A stretch of DNA of 64,000 bases, from assembly GCF_024347515.1 (NCBI RefSeq), contig NZ_AP025492.1, forward strand, positions 2,852,001 through 2,916,000, in the 5' to 3' direction. The first letter of the stretch is position 1, and each line of letters starts with the position of its first letter. Positions 9,434 to 17,384 of this stretch are shown here, piece by piece. The translations under genes and the position numbers were made by a program. The notes under the pieces were generated by a model. It was not told where the DNA came from and made no database searches. It saw nothing but the letters and a program-made list of their open reading frames with translations. Source of the stretch: Vibrio gigantis. GTDB taxonomy: Bacteria; Pseudomonadota; Gammaproteobacteria; Enterobacterales; Vibrionaceae.

Positions 9434-9934
9434 TTATGGGCACCGATTCCATATGTTAGTGCCAGTATCAGTTTCAGGCCTCACCACCCCTAAGCTTTCA
9501 GCCGGTAATATTGTTTCAAACGCAGGGGCGGCTAGAAATCCACTATTTCCTAAAAAGCTTAGGTTACTGATTAACTGAATGCCATAACCCGTAGCCCTAG
9601 CACGCACAAACTTAATATCACCAAAGTTCGCTTCAAAATCAGAAGTTATCTCTCCTCCGCTCGCGTCTAAGTAAGCCACTTCTAAGTTCGCATTAGTAAA
9701 CCCAAGAAGAGGAATATCATTTACCACCATTGTGGCAATATTATCTCTATCAAGGACATAGCATACCGTGGCCAATCTAGCCGCTTTCCTAGTCGCTTCA
9801 CTGACCATTTGCAACGAAAATATATAGGCACCCAACGCTAAAATGAGGAAGAGCAGTAAAAAAATTAATGATGAGACCAAAGTGAACTCAATAATGGCAA
9901 GCCCTTTGTTTCGTCTTTTAAGCCTTTTCATCAC
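9434..9934 (-). CDS. tadF: TadE/TadF-like pseudopilin (second of two)
   Basis: This 166-residue protein starts with a class-IV-type leader, RRNKG, cut before LAIIEFTLV, then a hydrophobic helix: the pattern processed by TadV-type prepilin peptidases. The remainder is periplasmic with two cysteines (ATVCY and the C-terminal NRCP). TadE and TadF are pseudopilins required for Flp pilus assembly. Its ATG overlaps the stop of the preceding gene (ATGA). Whether it is TadE or TadF in strict nomenclature is not certain; TadF is chosen by order. Confidence 0.78.
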   Translation of the reverse strand: MMKRLKRRNKGLAIIEFTLVSSLIFLLLFLILALGAYIFSLQMVSEATRKAARLATVCYVLDRDNIATMVVNDIPLLGFTNANLEVAYLDASGGEITSDFEANFGDIKFVRARATGYGIQLISNLSFLGNSGFLAAPAFETILPAESLGVVRPETDTGTNIWNRCP

Positions 9935-10359
9935 AGTACCCTCATCACTGAAGTCACACTTAATGGAATAGAAAAACTGGTGGCGGATAAAGGAATAGAC
10001 AAAAACAACGGCACATAGTCATACGTCACGCTGACTCGTACATAGCTGTCAATAGAGGGTGGTGTTACCGTTACATCTGATGTCGTCAATGTAGATAGTA
10101 CTGCCGTCCCCACGCTGCTCTGACCGTAAACCACCACATTTTGAATCTCCAACGTTGGTGCAATAGTGCCACCTTTGGTATCGTAAACCTCACTAACAGC
10201 ATATCGTGCGCCATTTTGTACAGATTTAGAGATAACATTGTAGTGAATCAGAACATTGCCAAGCTCGATCACCAAACCCAAAAAAAACAGTAACACGGGG
10301 GTCGCAATGACCATCTCTACAGCAGCAAAACCACGTTGATGTTTATTAGATAGTGTCAT
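9931..10359 (-). CDS. tadE: TadE-like pseudopilin (first of two)
   Basis: A 142-residue protein with leader KHQRG followed by FAAVEMVIATPVLLFFLGLV, a typical TadE prepilin-peptidase site (Gly at -1, Glu at +5) and hydrophobic helix, then a periplasmic domain with AVSEVYDTKGG and a VTVTYDY-like beta-rich end (VSVTYDYVPLF). It is a minor pilin-like component matured by TadV. It starts 2 bases after the tadG stop and overlaps the next pseudopilin gene by four bases. Confidence 0.82.
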   Translation of the reverse strand: MTLSNKHQRGFAAVEMVIATPVLLFFLGLVIELGNVLIHYNVISKSVQNGARYAVSEVYDTKGGTIAPTLEIQNVVVYGQSSVGTAVLSTLTTSDVTVTPPSIDSYVRVSVTYDYVPLFLSIPLSATSFSIPLSVTSVMRVL

Positions 10360-10361
10360 AA

Positions 10362-11627
10362 TTACGACTCCCCGCTATCAGGATCCTTATACAAAACAAT
10401 CCTGTAAGCCCCTTCGGTTGTCGACTGATTACTACCAGAGCCACCAGTGACACTGCAAGAATGTATAAACTCACCAAAAACGGCTGGTGTACCTGCGTTA
10501 CTGGTAGGTGCTTTTTGCAGCAAGAAAAAGCAGCCAATTTTATTCACTGTAAAGTCGGTAGAACCGCCACTTTTACCCGAGCAGTCCACCATAGGTATAG
10601 GTAAAATACGACGCCAAGCAACACCATTAGATGCGCACCCAGAACCGCCACTTGCTATACAGGCATTGGTATCTAACTTATATTGAGCGTAATCGTAGCT
10701 ATCATCGAAAGTGATCTCTCCGGTATTAGCATCAATCGTAATTTCATTGGTAGGTTCCGTGGTCACATAATCTGAAGGGTAATCAGACGCCGATAATCCA
10801 CCACCATAATCACCGAAACGAGTATTCAAACCATCGCCTGTAGGGCCAACCGTACCACCAGGTTTGGTTGTTACATCTTCGCCAATTTTAACTGGCTGAT
10901 CATAACTCCCCCCTAAGCCTTCTTTAATTGTTTTACCACCGGAGCCGAAATCCAATAAGTGATAATTACCATTGCCCATTTCAGATAAGCTACTATCGCC
11001 TACCTTCAAAGCATGAACAGTCCCTACCTCATAACCAAACACACTGGTTATCTCTTCACCCGTAACGTCATGGTAGCCATCTTCTGGATCAATATCGTTA
11101 TCTGAAGTGCCATCACCAATACACACCCCAATGGGAACAATATTGTTATAGGCCAGACCTGAACTCGGGCCAGCAACAGCACTTGCCGATACCACTTTTT
11201 CAAGACCAAATAGGTGGATGAAAAATTCATCCATCTCTAATGCATCCACGCGAACACGCACATAAATATCATCATTTGCACCGAAAGTGGCGCTACCAGT
11301 AAAGTCCTGCGGATCATTCGAATAATCAATACTTATAGAAGCGGTAGAGAAATCAATTTCTTGATTCCCAGTCGAGGCCGCCATAGCATTGAGTGCCGTA
11401 CCGACTTCTGCGTCGACAGCATCTTTATCTTTACTGTTATCTAAAATAGTGGCTGCAGCCAACGCAGCAGAATCTACTGCATTTTGTAAGCGTGTTTTAT
11501 TAACAACCATATGGTTTATGTCTACAGCTAACGCTGAGACAGCTAAGAAAACTAACAAAGCAGCAGTAATCATGACTGCGACTAAGCCTTGCTGTTTTTT
11601 CGGGCTTTGTGATACTCGATACAACAT
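10362..11627 (-). CDS. tadG: TadG-like pilus assembly protein
   Basis: This 421-residue protein has the TadG/TadE-like N-terminus QQGLVAVMITAALLVFLAVSALAVD and the characteristic following stretch MVVNKTRLQNAVDSAALAAA. The rest is a secreted, glycine- and aspartate-rich domain with four or more cysteines near the C-terminus (CIASGGSGCAS, MVDCSGKSGG, GCFFLLQK, HSCSVTGG). TadG proteins are minor, envelope-exposed components of the Tad machine. There is no Glu at +5 of the leader site (Met instead), so processing by TadV is uncertain. It follows the small lipoprotein gene by 16 bases. Confidence 0.82.
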   Translation of the reverse strand: MLYRVSQSPKKQQGLVAVMITAALLVFLAVSALAVDINHMVVNKTRLQNAVDSAALAAATILDNSKDKDAVDAEVGTALNAMAASTGNQEIDFSTASISIDYSNDPQDFTGSATFGANDDIYVRVRVDALEMDEFFIHLFGLEKVVSASAVAGPSSGLAYNNIVPIGVCIGDGTSDNDIDPEDGYHDVTGEEITSVFGYEVGTVHALKVGDSSLSEMGNGNYHLLDFGSGGKTIKEGLGGSYDQPVKIGEDVTTKPGGTVGPTGDGLNTRFGDYGGGLSASDYPSDYVTTEPTNEITIDANTGEITFDDSYDYAQYKLDTNACIASGGSGCASNGVAWRRILPIPMVDCSGKSGGSTDFTVNKIGCFFLLQKAPTSNAGTPAVFGEFIHSCSVTGGSGSNQSTTEGAYRIVLYKDPDSGES

Positions 11628-11643
11628 ATGAGTACCTCCAGAT

Positions 11644-11892
11644 TTAATTAAACTCTTCTAAGATCTGGCTACTACTTCCGGACAGGTCGTTTTCACCTCT
11701 CCCTACATATCTGTCGTAACCGGTCTGCATCCGCTCCCCCGTACCATCAGGTACTTCAAGTAAATTCTCTTGGGTCGCATTAGGGTTATACGTTTGTTCT
11801 GCTTTCACTAGTGCTACTGAGTGCCCTAAACGAGCATCATTTGCACAGCCAACTAACACCATCACGAGAAAGACCATCATTATTCTAATCAT
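11644..11892 (-). CDS. Small Tad-locus lipoprotein of unknown function
   Basis: An 82-residue predicted lipoprotein. The start at 11892 is supported by AAGGAG eight bases upstream and by a clean lipoprotein signal, MIRIMMVFLVMVLVGCAND, with the lipobox LVGC. A longer frame running 48 bases upstream would bury this signal. The mature part is about 65 polar residues (YNPNATQENLLEVPDG, GYDRYVGRGENDLSGSSS). It lies directly after the secretin gene, where other Tad loci encode RcpB or pilotin-like lipoproteins. A secretin-assembly role is plausible but not shown. I do not recognise the family. Confidence 0.72.
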   Translation of the reverse strand: MIRIMMVFLVMVLVGCANDARLGHSVALVKAEQTYNPNATQENLLEVPDGTGERMQTGYDRYVGRGENDLSGSSSQILEEFN

Positions 11893-11902
11893 ATCTATCT
11901 CC

Positions 11903-13357
11903 TTATAAGTCATGCCCAAATGAGCCTTCGCTACCACCATCTGTCGGTGGTATATCCTGTGAAGCTTGAGATTGTTCTGAACCCGATTCAGACGGTTCAG
12001 CTATATAAGCGCTTCGCCCTAGCAAGTAATATTCTAAGTCATTCGGATCAACAAAAGCGTCGGTTGGCAAGGTCACTTTACTTCGGTCGATAGGCTTAGC
12101 GAGTCGAGGGGTAACAAGAATGACAAGCTCAGTTTCTCCAGACACATACTCTTGACTATTAAAGAGCTGGCCTAAGATAGGAACGTCACCAATACCCGGC
12201 ATTTTGTTACTGATATCCCTGACATTCTCACTGAGTAAACCAGCAATACCTATCGTTTGTCCGTCGGCTAATTCAAGCGTTGACGATGCACTACGTCTAG
12301 TAATTGGAGGGATAAAATAGGTCGCATTTGTGGTTCCTGGGTCTATCGTTAGCGAGCTGCTGTTGGCAATTTCACTGACGTCTACGGCCAAATTTAGATT
12401 GATCTTTTTATCACTAAGAACCGTTGGGATAAACTTCAACCCCACACCATATTCTTTATATTCAATCGTAATGCCATCTTCATCAGGGACTGGAATTGGG
12501 AATTCACCACCAGCTAAAAACTCTGCCTTCGAACCACTTAACGCAGTTAAGTTGGGTTCAGCCAGCACTTTTGCGACACCGTTTTGCTTAGCTACATCCA
12601 AAGCGAAGGTAAATAGAGTATTACTGTCAATAAATGATCCTAAAATGCCGTAATCTGTAGAAGTTGGGATCTCAAAAATTGGCGTTGCTCCTAACACTCC
12701 CGCTGGTACTGAAGACGCTCCCCAAGAAAAATTCGACCCACTGGTTTGGAAGAAATGAAAATTAGCGTCAAACTTTCTGACTAAGCTTCGTTGAACCTCG
12801 GCAACCGTCACCTCTAACATGACTTGTTGAGCACCGCCAATTGACATCAAATTAATAACACCTGTCTCTGTAGCTTGCTCACTACCACTTGCATTTGACT
12901 TGTCAACGGTTTTCCCAGATGAATATGTCTCTGCGATGCGCATCGCCACATTCATTTGTTGTTGATTGCTCACCTGGCCGCTCAATAATAAACGGTTCTG
13001 TGCGCTGTGGACTTCGATAGTTTCGTCAGGAAGGAACTCATATAACTTCGCCTTTAAACTATTAAGATCATGAGTCACTTCAATGTTGATTGATTCAATC
13101 AACTGACCTCTTGAATCCCATGCCATTAGATTGGTCGCACCTAATTTATTACCAATCAAGAACAGCTCGTTGGACTTAAGCATCACAATATCTAGAACAT
13201 CAGGATCTCCTAGTGACACCTTGCTAGCTTTACCGGATAAAACTACGTGCGTCGATTTATGATGAGGAACTGTTACGGTTTTTCCCGTTTGTAGAGCCGC
13301 AAAGCTCAGCGTAGAAAAACAAACTAGGCTCAAAATACACGTTATTATTGTTTTCAT
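11903..13357 (-). CDS. rcpA: RcpA/CpaC, outer-membrane secretin of the Tad pilus
   Basis: A 484-residue secretin with an export signal (cleavage likely near SFA/ALQ), an N-terminal domain with HKSTHVVLSGKASKVSLGDPDVLDI, a BON-like segment, and the C-terminal secretin domain with VLAEPNLTALSGSKAEFLAGGEFPIPVP and LADGQTIGIAGLL. It forms the gated outer-membrane channel through which the Flp pilus passes. The C-terminal tail after ILVTPRLAKPI is long and serine/glutamate rich. The gene starts 8 bases after rcpC and precedes the small lipoprotein gene. Confidence 0.92.
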   Translation of the reverse strand: MKTIITCILSLVCFSTLSFAALQTGKTVTVPHHKSTHVVLSGKASKVSLGDPDVLDIVMLKSNELFLIGNKLGATNLMAWDSRGQLIESINIEVTHDLNSLKAKLYEFLPDETIEVHSAQNRLLLSGQVSNQQQMNVAMRIAETYSSGKTVDKSNASGSEQATETGVINLMSIGGAQQVMLEVTVAEVQRSLVRKFDANFHFFQTSGSNFSWGASSVPAGVLGATPIFEIPTSTDYGILGSFIDSNTLFTFALDVAKQNGVAKVLAEPNLTALSGSKAEFLAGGEFPIPVPDEDGITIEYKEYGVGLKFIPTVLSDKKINLNLAVDVSEIANSSSLTIDPGTTNATYFIPPITRRSASSTLELADGQTIGIAGLLSENVRDISNKMPGIGDVPILGQLFNSQEYVSGETELVILVTPRLAKPIDRSKVTLPTDAFVDPNDLEYYLLGRSAYIAEPSESGSEQSQASQDIPPTDGGSEGSFGHDL

Positions 13358-13365
13358 ATCTCACC

Positions 13366-14115
13366 TCAATCCTTGACGCGAACGCTGGATGCTTGAGTAC
13401 CTTTGATAATTGTTACACTCGGTCTAGGTACGTATCGACGAACAACTTTCTCCTCAACTTCATGAGGGTTTCTCAATGTAAGCTGAATACTGCCTTTACT
13501 CTTTGCTGTCAGTAACTTCTCAGCATCTTTAGGGGATACTTCTAACGTTACAGCACGCACAATAATAGGGCTGTTTTCTTTCGTTTTTGCGGTTTGGTCG
13601 ACCGCCAGTACTTTAATGTCTTTGAGTACAGTCCGAGTTGAAGCTGAATTCTTTCCATAAGAAACGGTATTAAGGATATCTACTTTATTACCCGGTAATA
13701 AGAAACCCGCTACACCAATGACATCATCAACACGTATAGTTACCGCACGCTTATTTTCAGGAATTAACGCCGCTAACGTTGAGCCCTCTCCAGGGGCGGT
13801 AAAGCGCATTTTATGAAGCACTTCTCCGGCATAGACAGTGTTAGCAACCACTTTGCCAACCAGTTCAGATACATCGGAATAGTTATTTTCATTAATCCAA
13901 TCAACTTCCATAAGTTTGGTGGTTAAGAACTGGTCTTCAATGATGGTTCCAGCTTCAATTTCTTGTGATGCCACCACTACCGGATGACGCTCCACAGTCT
14001 CGACTTCAACTGTTGGTTGAACTTGATCATCCATCCACTGCTTAGCAAAAAATACGGCCGCTAAGCCAAATACTACGGACAGTAAAAACAGTAGGAAAAC
14101 TTGACTCTTATTCAT
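13366..14115 (-). CDS. rcpC: RcpC/CpaB, periplasmic Tad pilus assembly protein (SAF domain)
   Basis: A 249-residue protein with a single N-terminal membrane helix (VFLLFLLSVVFGLAAVFFA), an SAF domain (VVVASQEIEAGTIIEDQFL...GKVVANTVYAGEVLH) and a RcpC/CpaB C-terminal domain (RAVTIRVDDVIGVAGFLLPGNKVDIL). It is thought to stabilise the secretin in the periplasm. The start at 14115 is preferred over one 90 bases upstream because it has GAGGAAGAG in front and removes a 98-base overlap, leaving an 8-base overlap with the ATPase gene. Confidence 0.9.
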   Translation of the reverse strand: MNKSQVFLLFLLSVVFGLAAVFFAKQWMDDQVQPTVEVETVERHPVVVASQEIEAGTIIEDQFLTTKLMEVDWINENNYSDVSELVGKVVANTVYAGEVLHKMRFTAPGEGSTLAALIPENKRAVTIRVDDVIGVAGFLLPGNKVDILNTVSYGKNSASTRTVLKDIKVLAVDQTAKTKENSPIIVRAVTLEVSPKDAEKLLTAKSKGSIQLTLRNPHEVEEKVVRRYVPRPSVTIIKGTQASSVRVKD

Positions 14116-15457
14116 TATTCTCTTCCTCGTGTCCATCAGAGGTAAAATAAACTTCCCATGCCATGGAAAGAATATCGAATGTGATAACAGGTGGTAGCTG
14201 CTCAAACGAAAGAATATCTTTGCTTATACCAACGAGATCTTTCGGTAAACATGGGAAAAGTGGCACCTTAAGCAGCGTGTGCATTTGAGACAAACGCTCA
14301 AAGAAGCCGTCTTGAAGCTCTACTTCTCTATCAGCAGCGACGCTCATCCATAAAGCTTCATAGTCTCGCTGGTTAAGTGGCTTGAATTCAATTTTGTACC
14401 CTAAGCGACGTAAAAATGCAGGGTCGCTTATTTTCTTAGGATTTAGATTGGTAGAGAAGGCAAGCGTTAATACAAATGGCATCGTTATCTGCTGACCATT
14501 AGGCAGCGACAAATAGTCGAATGAGTACTCCATCGGTACAATCCAACGATTAAGAAGCGCATCCACAGGCATGGGCTGACGACCAAGGTCATCAATGATA
14601 AAGATCCCGTTGTTTGCCATCATCTGTACCGGTGCTAACCAGACTCGACTATTTTCTGAATGATTGACTTCAAGCATATCCATGGTCAATTCTCCCCCTA
14701 CCTGGATATTTGGCCTTTCACAATTAAGCCATCGCTTGTCGTACTGGTCTTTGAGGGAAATACTTTGATCGCTGCCGTTATTGTCCAACGGTTTATGATG
14801 TTGTGCCGAGAACACCTTGATAATGTTACCTAGTGCATAGACTGCATAAGGAATAAATACAGAGGTGTGCAGAGCATTCACAATACGGCTCGCGACGAAT
14901 GTTTTACCCGTCCCGGCATGCCCATATAGCAATAAAGCACGTCCCGAATTGATTGCAGGCCCCAACACTGAAATCATTTTATCGACACCATATACATCAC
15001 TCAGTGCCGCTTCGACATGTGGTCGAGTTACTAGCTCCGCTCTCAAGTCTTGTTGTTTTACCACCTCACTATATTGAGTAAGTGAAACAGGTGCAGGACC
15101 TAAATAAGCATCACGTTTAAAAGCAAGATCAGCTTCTTCAAGTCCTTTCTCAGAAAGGGAGTAACGGACATGACTATGGGACACTGATGAGAGAGAAAGA
15201 TCTGAGGTAGGTTGAAATACCTCAATTAACGACTTTTTCCTTAAAACGGCCAGAGCACTTTCCACAATATGGGTAACAACACATAAATAGTTAGAGAGTT
15301 CTAAAACATCCGATTTAGGATAAGCCGACAAGTGCTTAAGTACGAGGTTTTCAATAACAACTTCAGGAACACCCAACATATCAAGAGATGTAGGAACGAT
15401 TGGAGCCGAAATTTGAGGTTTCAAAGTTGTTGGAGCTGTTCGCCCTATAATATCCAT
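14108..15457 (-). CDS. AAA+ ATPase with winged-helix-like N-terminus, inside the Tad operon
   Basis: A 449-residue soluble protein. Residues about 25-110 look like a winged-helix region (VIENLVLKHLSAY, VESALAVLRKKSLIEV, SLSEKGLEEA); the rest is an AAA+ module with Walker A GHAGTGKT at 179-186, Walker B GIFIIDDLGRQ at 284-294, a sensor-like FSTNLNPK and a DPAFLRRLGYKIEF arginine-finger region. It is not TadA, TadZ or any of the standard Tad proteins, yet it sits between tadV and rcpC and overlaps rcpC by 8 bases. A remodelling or regulatory role in pilus assembly is possible; no function is established from sequence. Confidence 0.75.
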   Translation of the reverse strand: MDIIGRTAPTTLKPQISAPIVPTSLDMLGVPEVVIENLVLKHLSAYPKSDVLELSNYLCVVTHIVESALAVLRKKSLIEVFQPTSDLSLSSVSHSHVRYSLSEKGLEEADLAFKRDAYLGPAPVSLTQYSEVVKQQDLRAELVTRPHVEAALSDVYGVDKMISVLGPAINSGRALLLYGHAGTGKTFVASRIVNALHTSVFIPYAVYALGNIIKVFSAQHHKPLDNNGSDQSISLKDQYDKRWLNCERPNIQVGGELTMDMLEVNHSENSRVWLAPVQMMANNGIFIIDDLGRQPMPVDALLNRWIVPMEYSFDYLSLPNGQQITMPFVLTLAFSTNLNPKKISDPAFLRRLGYKIEFKPLNQRDYEALWMSVAADREVELQDGFFERLSQMHTLLKVPLFPCLPKDLVGISKDILSFEQLPPVITFDILSMAWEVYFTSDGHEEENNE

Positions 15458-15494
15458 ATATTATCCCTCTCCACAAAGCTAACCAACAACAGGT

Positions 15495-16025
15495 TTAAGT
15501 AAAGTAGCTATACATCGCTAATCCCACAACAACAGAGGGTGCAAAAGGCATCGTCACTTTATTTGAGTATCTAGCGTGCAAACTAACACTTTCATCTAAA
15601 ACCGGTGCTACTCCACCGAACACAATTAGCTTATTTTGAAAATAGCCTTTGATAGTAAGACTGTTCGAGTTGGAAAAGTTATATAGTAGGTAGAAAGTCC
15701 CAATAACCCCAGAAGAAAGTAATATAAAGTATGAAGCATCAAGTAATTGACCCCACCCAAGATACATTCCTACTATGCCTAATAGCTTTACATCTCCTGC
15801 AGACATAGCTCTTACAAAATATAAGAGTAATCCAAAACAAAAAAACACTACGAATCCAACTAAGGACATTAAAAAAACATCAAATTTGTAATTGCTGTTA
15901 AACATTGATAAAAAGTACACAAACAAAAACAGTATCAATATTTTGTTTGGTATACGATGCTTCTCAACATCGTATACCGAAACTGCAATTAGCAATGCCC
16001 AAAAAACTGAAGGCTCATTAATCAT
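15495..16025 (-). CDS. tadV: TadV/CpaA, A24 prepilin peptidase
   Basis: A 176-residue membrane aspartic peptidase that cleaves Flp prepilin and the TadE/F leaders. Both catalytic aspartates are visible: D19 in VYDVEKHRIPN and D78 in MSAGDVKLLG. The second motif is normally GxGD; here its first glycine is serine (S75-A-G-D78). Several hydrophobic helices span the rest. No strong ribosome site precedes the ATG, which lies 9 bases after the small prepilin-like gene, so translation is probably coupled. The gene is AT-rich. Confidence 0.87.
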   Translation of the reverse strand: MINEPSVFWALLIAVSVYDVEKHRIPNKILILFLFVYFLSMFNSNYKFDVFLMSLVGFVVFFCFGLLLYFVRAMSAGDVKLLGIVGMYLGWGQLLDASYFILLSSGVIGTFYLLYNFSNSNSLTIKGYFQNKLIVFGGVAPVLDESVSLHARYSNKVTMPFAPSVVVGLAMYSYFT

Positions 16026-16034
16026 ATATTTAAT

Positions 16035-16193
16035 TCATACACTCGAAATAATGCTCTGGATCTTACTAAGTAAAGCTGTTGCCATCCCAGAAAAAACCAA
16101 CCCTATAGCAATAACGAGTAAGGCTGCAGCGATAATGTAGGAAACCGAAGTAAGCCCTCTTTGCTGCCTCACTCCTTTCCGATCATAAACCAC
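16035..16193 (-). CDS. Second Flp-like prepilin, overlapping flp
   Basis: A 52-codon frame if translation starts at the GTG at 16193 inside the end of flp, or 45 codons from the GTG at 16170-16172. It reads ..RQQRGLTSVSYIIAAALL then a hydrophobic helix and a short tail ending IISSV. This copies the Flp pattern GLTVIEYVIGAALL of the adjacent pilin, except that the conserved Glu at +5 is Ser while the following Tyr remains. It sits between flp and tadV. It may be a minor pilin or a decayed duplicate. The start is uncertain: an AAGGA lies too close to the downstream GTG, and coupling to flp is likely. Confidence 0.6.
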   Translation of the reverse strand: MVYDRKGVRQQRGLTSVSYIIAAALLVIAIGLVFSGMATALLSKIQSIISSV

Positions 16194-16353
16194 CAACGAT
16201 CGTATTCAGTTTGGCTGCCAGAGTATTCCCTAAACCAGAAAATACAGTTGTCATACCTAATACTAATAATGCTGCACCGATTACATACTCGATTACAGTC
16301 AACCCTTCTTCATCTTTCATGAATTCTTTACAATTATTCAAAAACTTATCCAT
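16183..16353 (-). CDS. flp: Flp-type major pilin
   Basis: This 56-residue gene is short enough to be missed by automatic callers. It has the Flp layout: a short charged leader (MDKFLNNCKEFMKDEEG), cleavage after Gly17, then LTVIEYVIGAALLVLGM with Glu at +5 and Tyr at +6, and a small C-terminal part ending NTIVGGL. It would be the polymerising subunit of the Tad pilus, matured by TadV and extruded by TadA/B/C through RcpA. A strong ribosome site (AAGGAGAGG) precedes the ATG. It is the first gene of the leftward operon; the operon promoter should be in 16354-16547. Confidence 0.9.
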   Translation of the reverse strand: MDKFLNNCKEFMKDEEGLTVIEYVIGAALLVLGMTTVFSGLGNTLAAKLNTIVGGL

Positions 16354-16386
16354 GATAACCTCTCCTTGATTTGTGTATCAGGCTTT

Positions 16387-16400
16387 GTTTACCTGTAAAC
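16387..16400. promoter_or_regulatory. Palindrome in the flp leader (possible operator)
   Basis: GTTTACCTGTAAAC is a perfect 6-bp inverted repeat with a CT centre, 34 bases before the flp start, within the 194-base divergent region shared with the AraC-type regulator. It could be an operator or a small mRNA hairpin. Nothing else in the gap was confidently assigned as a promoter. Confidence 0.35.
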
Positions 16401-16547
16401 TAAATCTAGAGGTGAGAGATATATTAGGTTAGGATTTTCTTGCCATTTACTTGCACTTTTTTGTGGTAGTTCTAATCTAATTATTACACATCGTAATTTA
16501 TCTATTTTCAAACCTACATTTGAATATGAAATAGAGTTGGTATTTAT

Positions 16548-17291
16548 ATGAGAGTAGTAACACCTTTATTATCAGATAAGGACAGTAAGTTTAACGCTGT
16601 TATTATCAATAAAATTAGCCACTACTTTCCTATTGAAAACTTTGGACAAGATATATCTATAATCAGTAACTTAAATGTAAGGCTAGTGTTTTTTATATTG
16701 AATAAGCCAGATAAACTTCAACTACTTACAATGGCATTATCTATTTGCAAAAACCTAAATAAAAGAATAGTAATTATTTGCTCAGACACGCTACCTAATA
16801 TCGTTCGAAATCATAAGAATATATTTTTTATTATCGAAACAAGCAGTAAACATCTGACCAGTACATTCGAAGAACTCAAGGCTAAAACGCAGCATATCTT
16901 CGAGCCTCACTTTGATCTCGACCGAGATACGAATAACAACAACCAACTGCCTGCCAAGTTGTTTACTTCAGAAGTCGTTAACTTTGTCATGGATAACATC
17001 AACAAGGAGATTAAAGAAACTGAAATCGCAGAGAAATGCCATTGCTCAACAACCTACTTTTCTAAGAAGTTTCACCTACACTTTGGAGTAAGCTTTAGAG
17101 ACTTTGTGTGCGATAAACGAATCCTGTTAGCCAAAAAGTTAATCGAAGCCGACACCGACTTAAAAATAGCTGTAATTTCTTATCAATGTGGATACAAGGA
17201 TGTGTCGTATTTTTCAAGAATTTTTAAGAAAAGGACTGGCGTAACCCCCGCAAGCTATAGACGAGCCTGCACAGATAACAGAAAACGCTAA
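16548..17291 (+). CDS. AraC-family transcriptional regulator divergent from flp
   Basis: A 247-residue protein. The C-terminal 110 residues are an AraC/XylS DNA-binding domain with two helix-turn-helix units (about 158-178, EIAEKCHCSTTYFSKKF, and 206-229, IAVISYQCGYKDVSYFSRIF) and the ending TGVTPASYRR. The N-terminal about 115 residues alternate hydrophobic strands and helices like a receiver domain but show no clear phospho-acceptor pattern. Its position, back to back with flp, suggests it controls the Tad operon. AT-rich codon use matches tadV/flp rather than the genes to the right. Confidence 0.8.
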   Translation: MRVVTPLLSDKDSKFNAVIINKISHYFPIENFGQDISIISNLNVRLVFFILNKPDKLQLLTMALSICKNLNKRIVIICSDTLPNIVRNHKNIFFIIETSSKHLTSTFEELKAKTQHIFEPHFDLDRDTNNNNQLPAKLFTSEVVNFVMDNINKEIKETEIAEKCHCSTTYFSKKFHLHFGVSFRDFVCDKRILLAKKLIEADTDLKIAVISYQCGYKDVSYFSRIFKKRTGVTPASYRRACTDNRKR

Positions 17292-17384
17292 TTTTACTCC
17301 CTAAAAGAAAAAATCATGGTACATTTAACATGATTTTAACAAAAATAACCAAAAATAACTTAGCGAAAAACATGGAGTTAGACA

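Noticed and set aside
16170..16186. ATG at 16186 as start of the second Flp-like gene
   Set aside because: That frame stops after five codons; only the GTG frame gives the Flp-like peptide.
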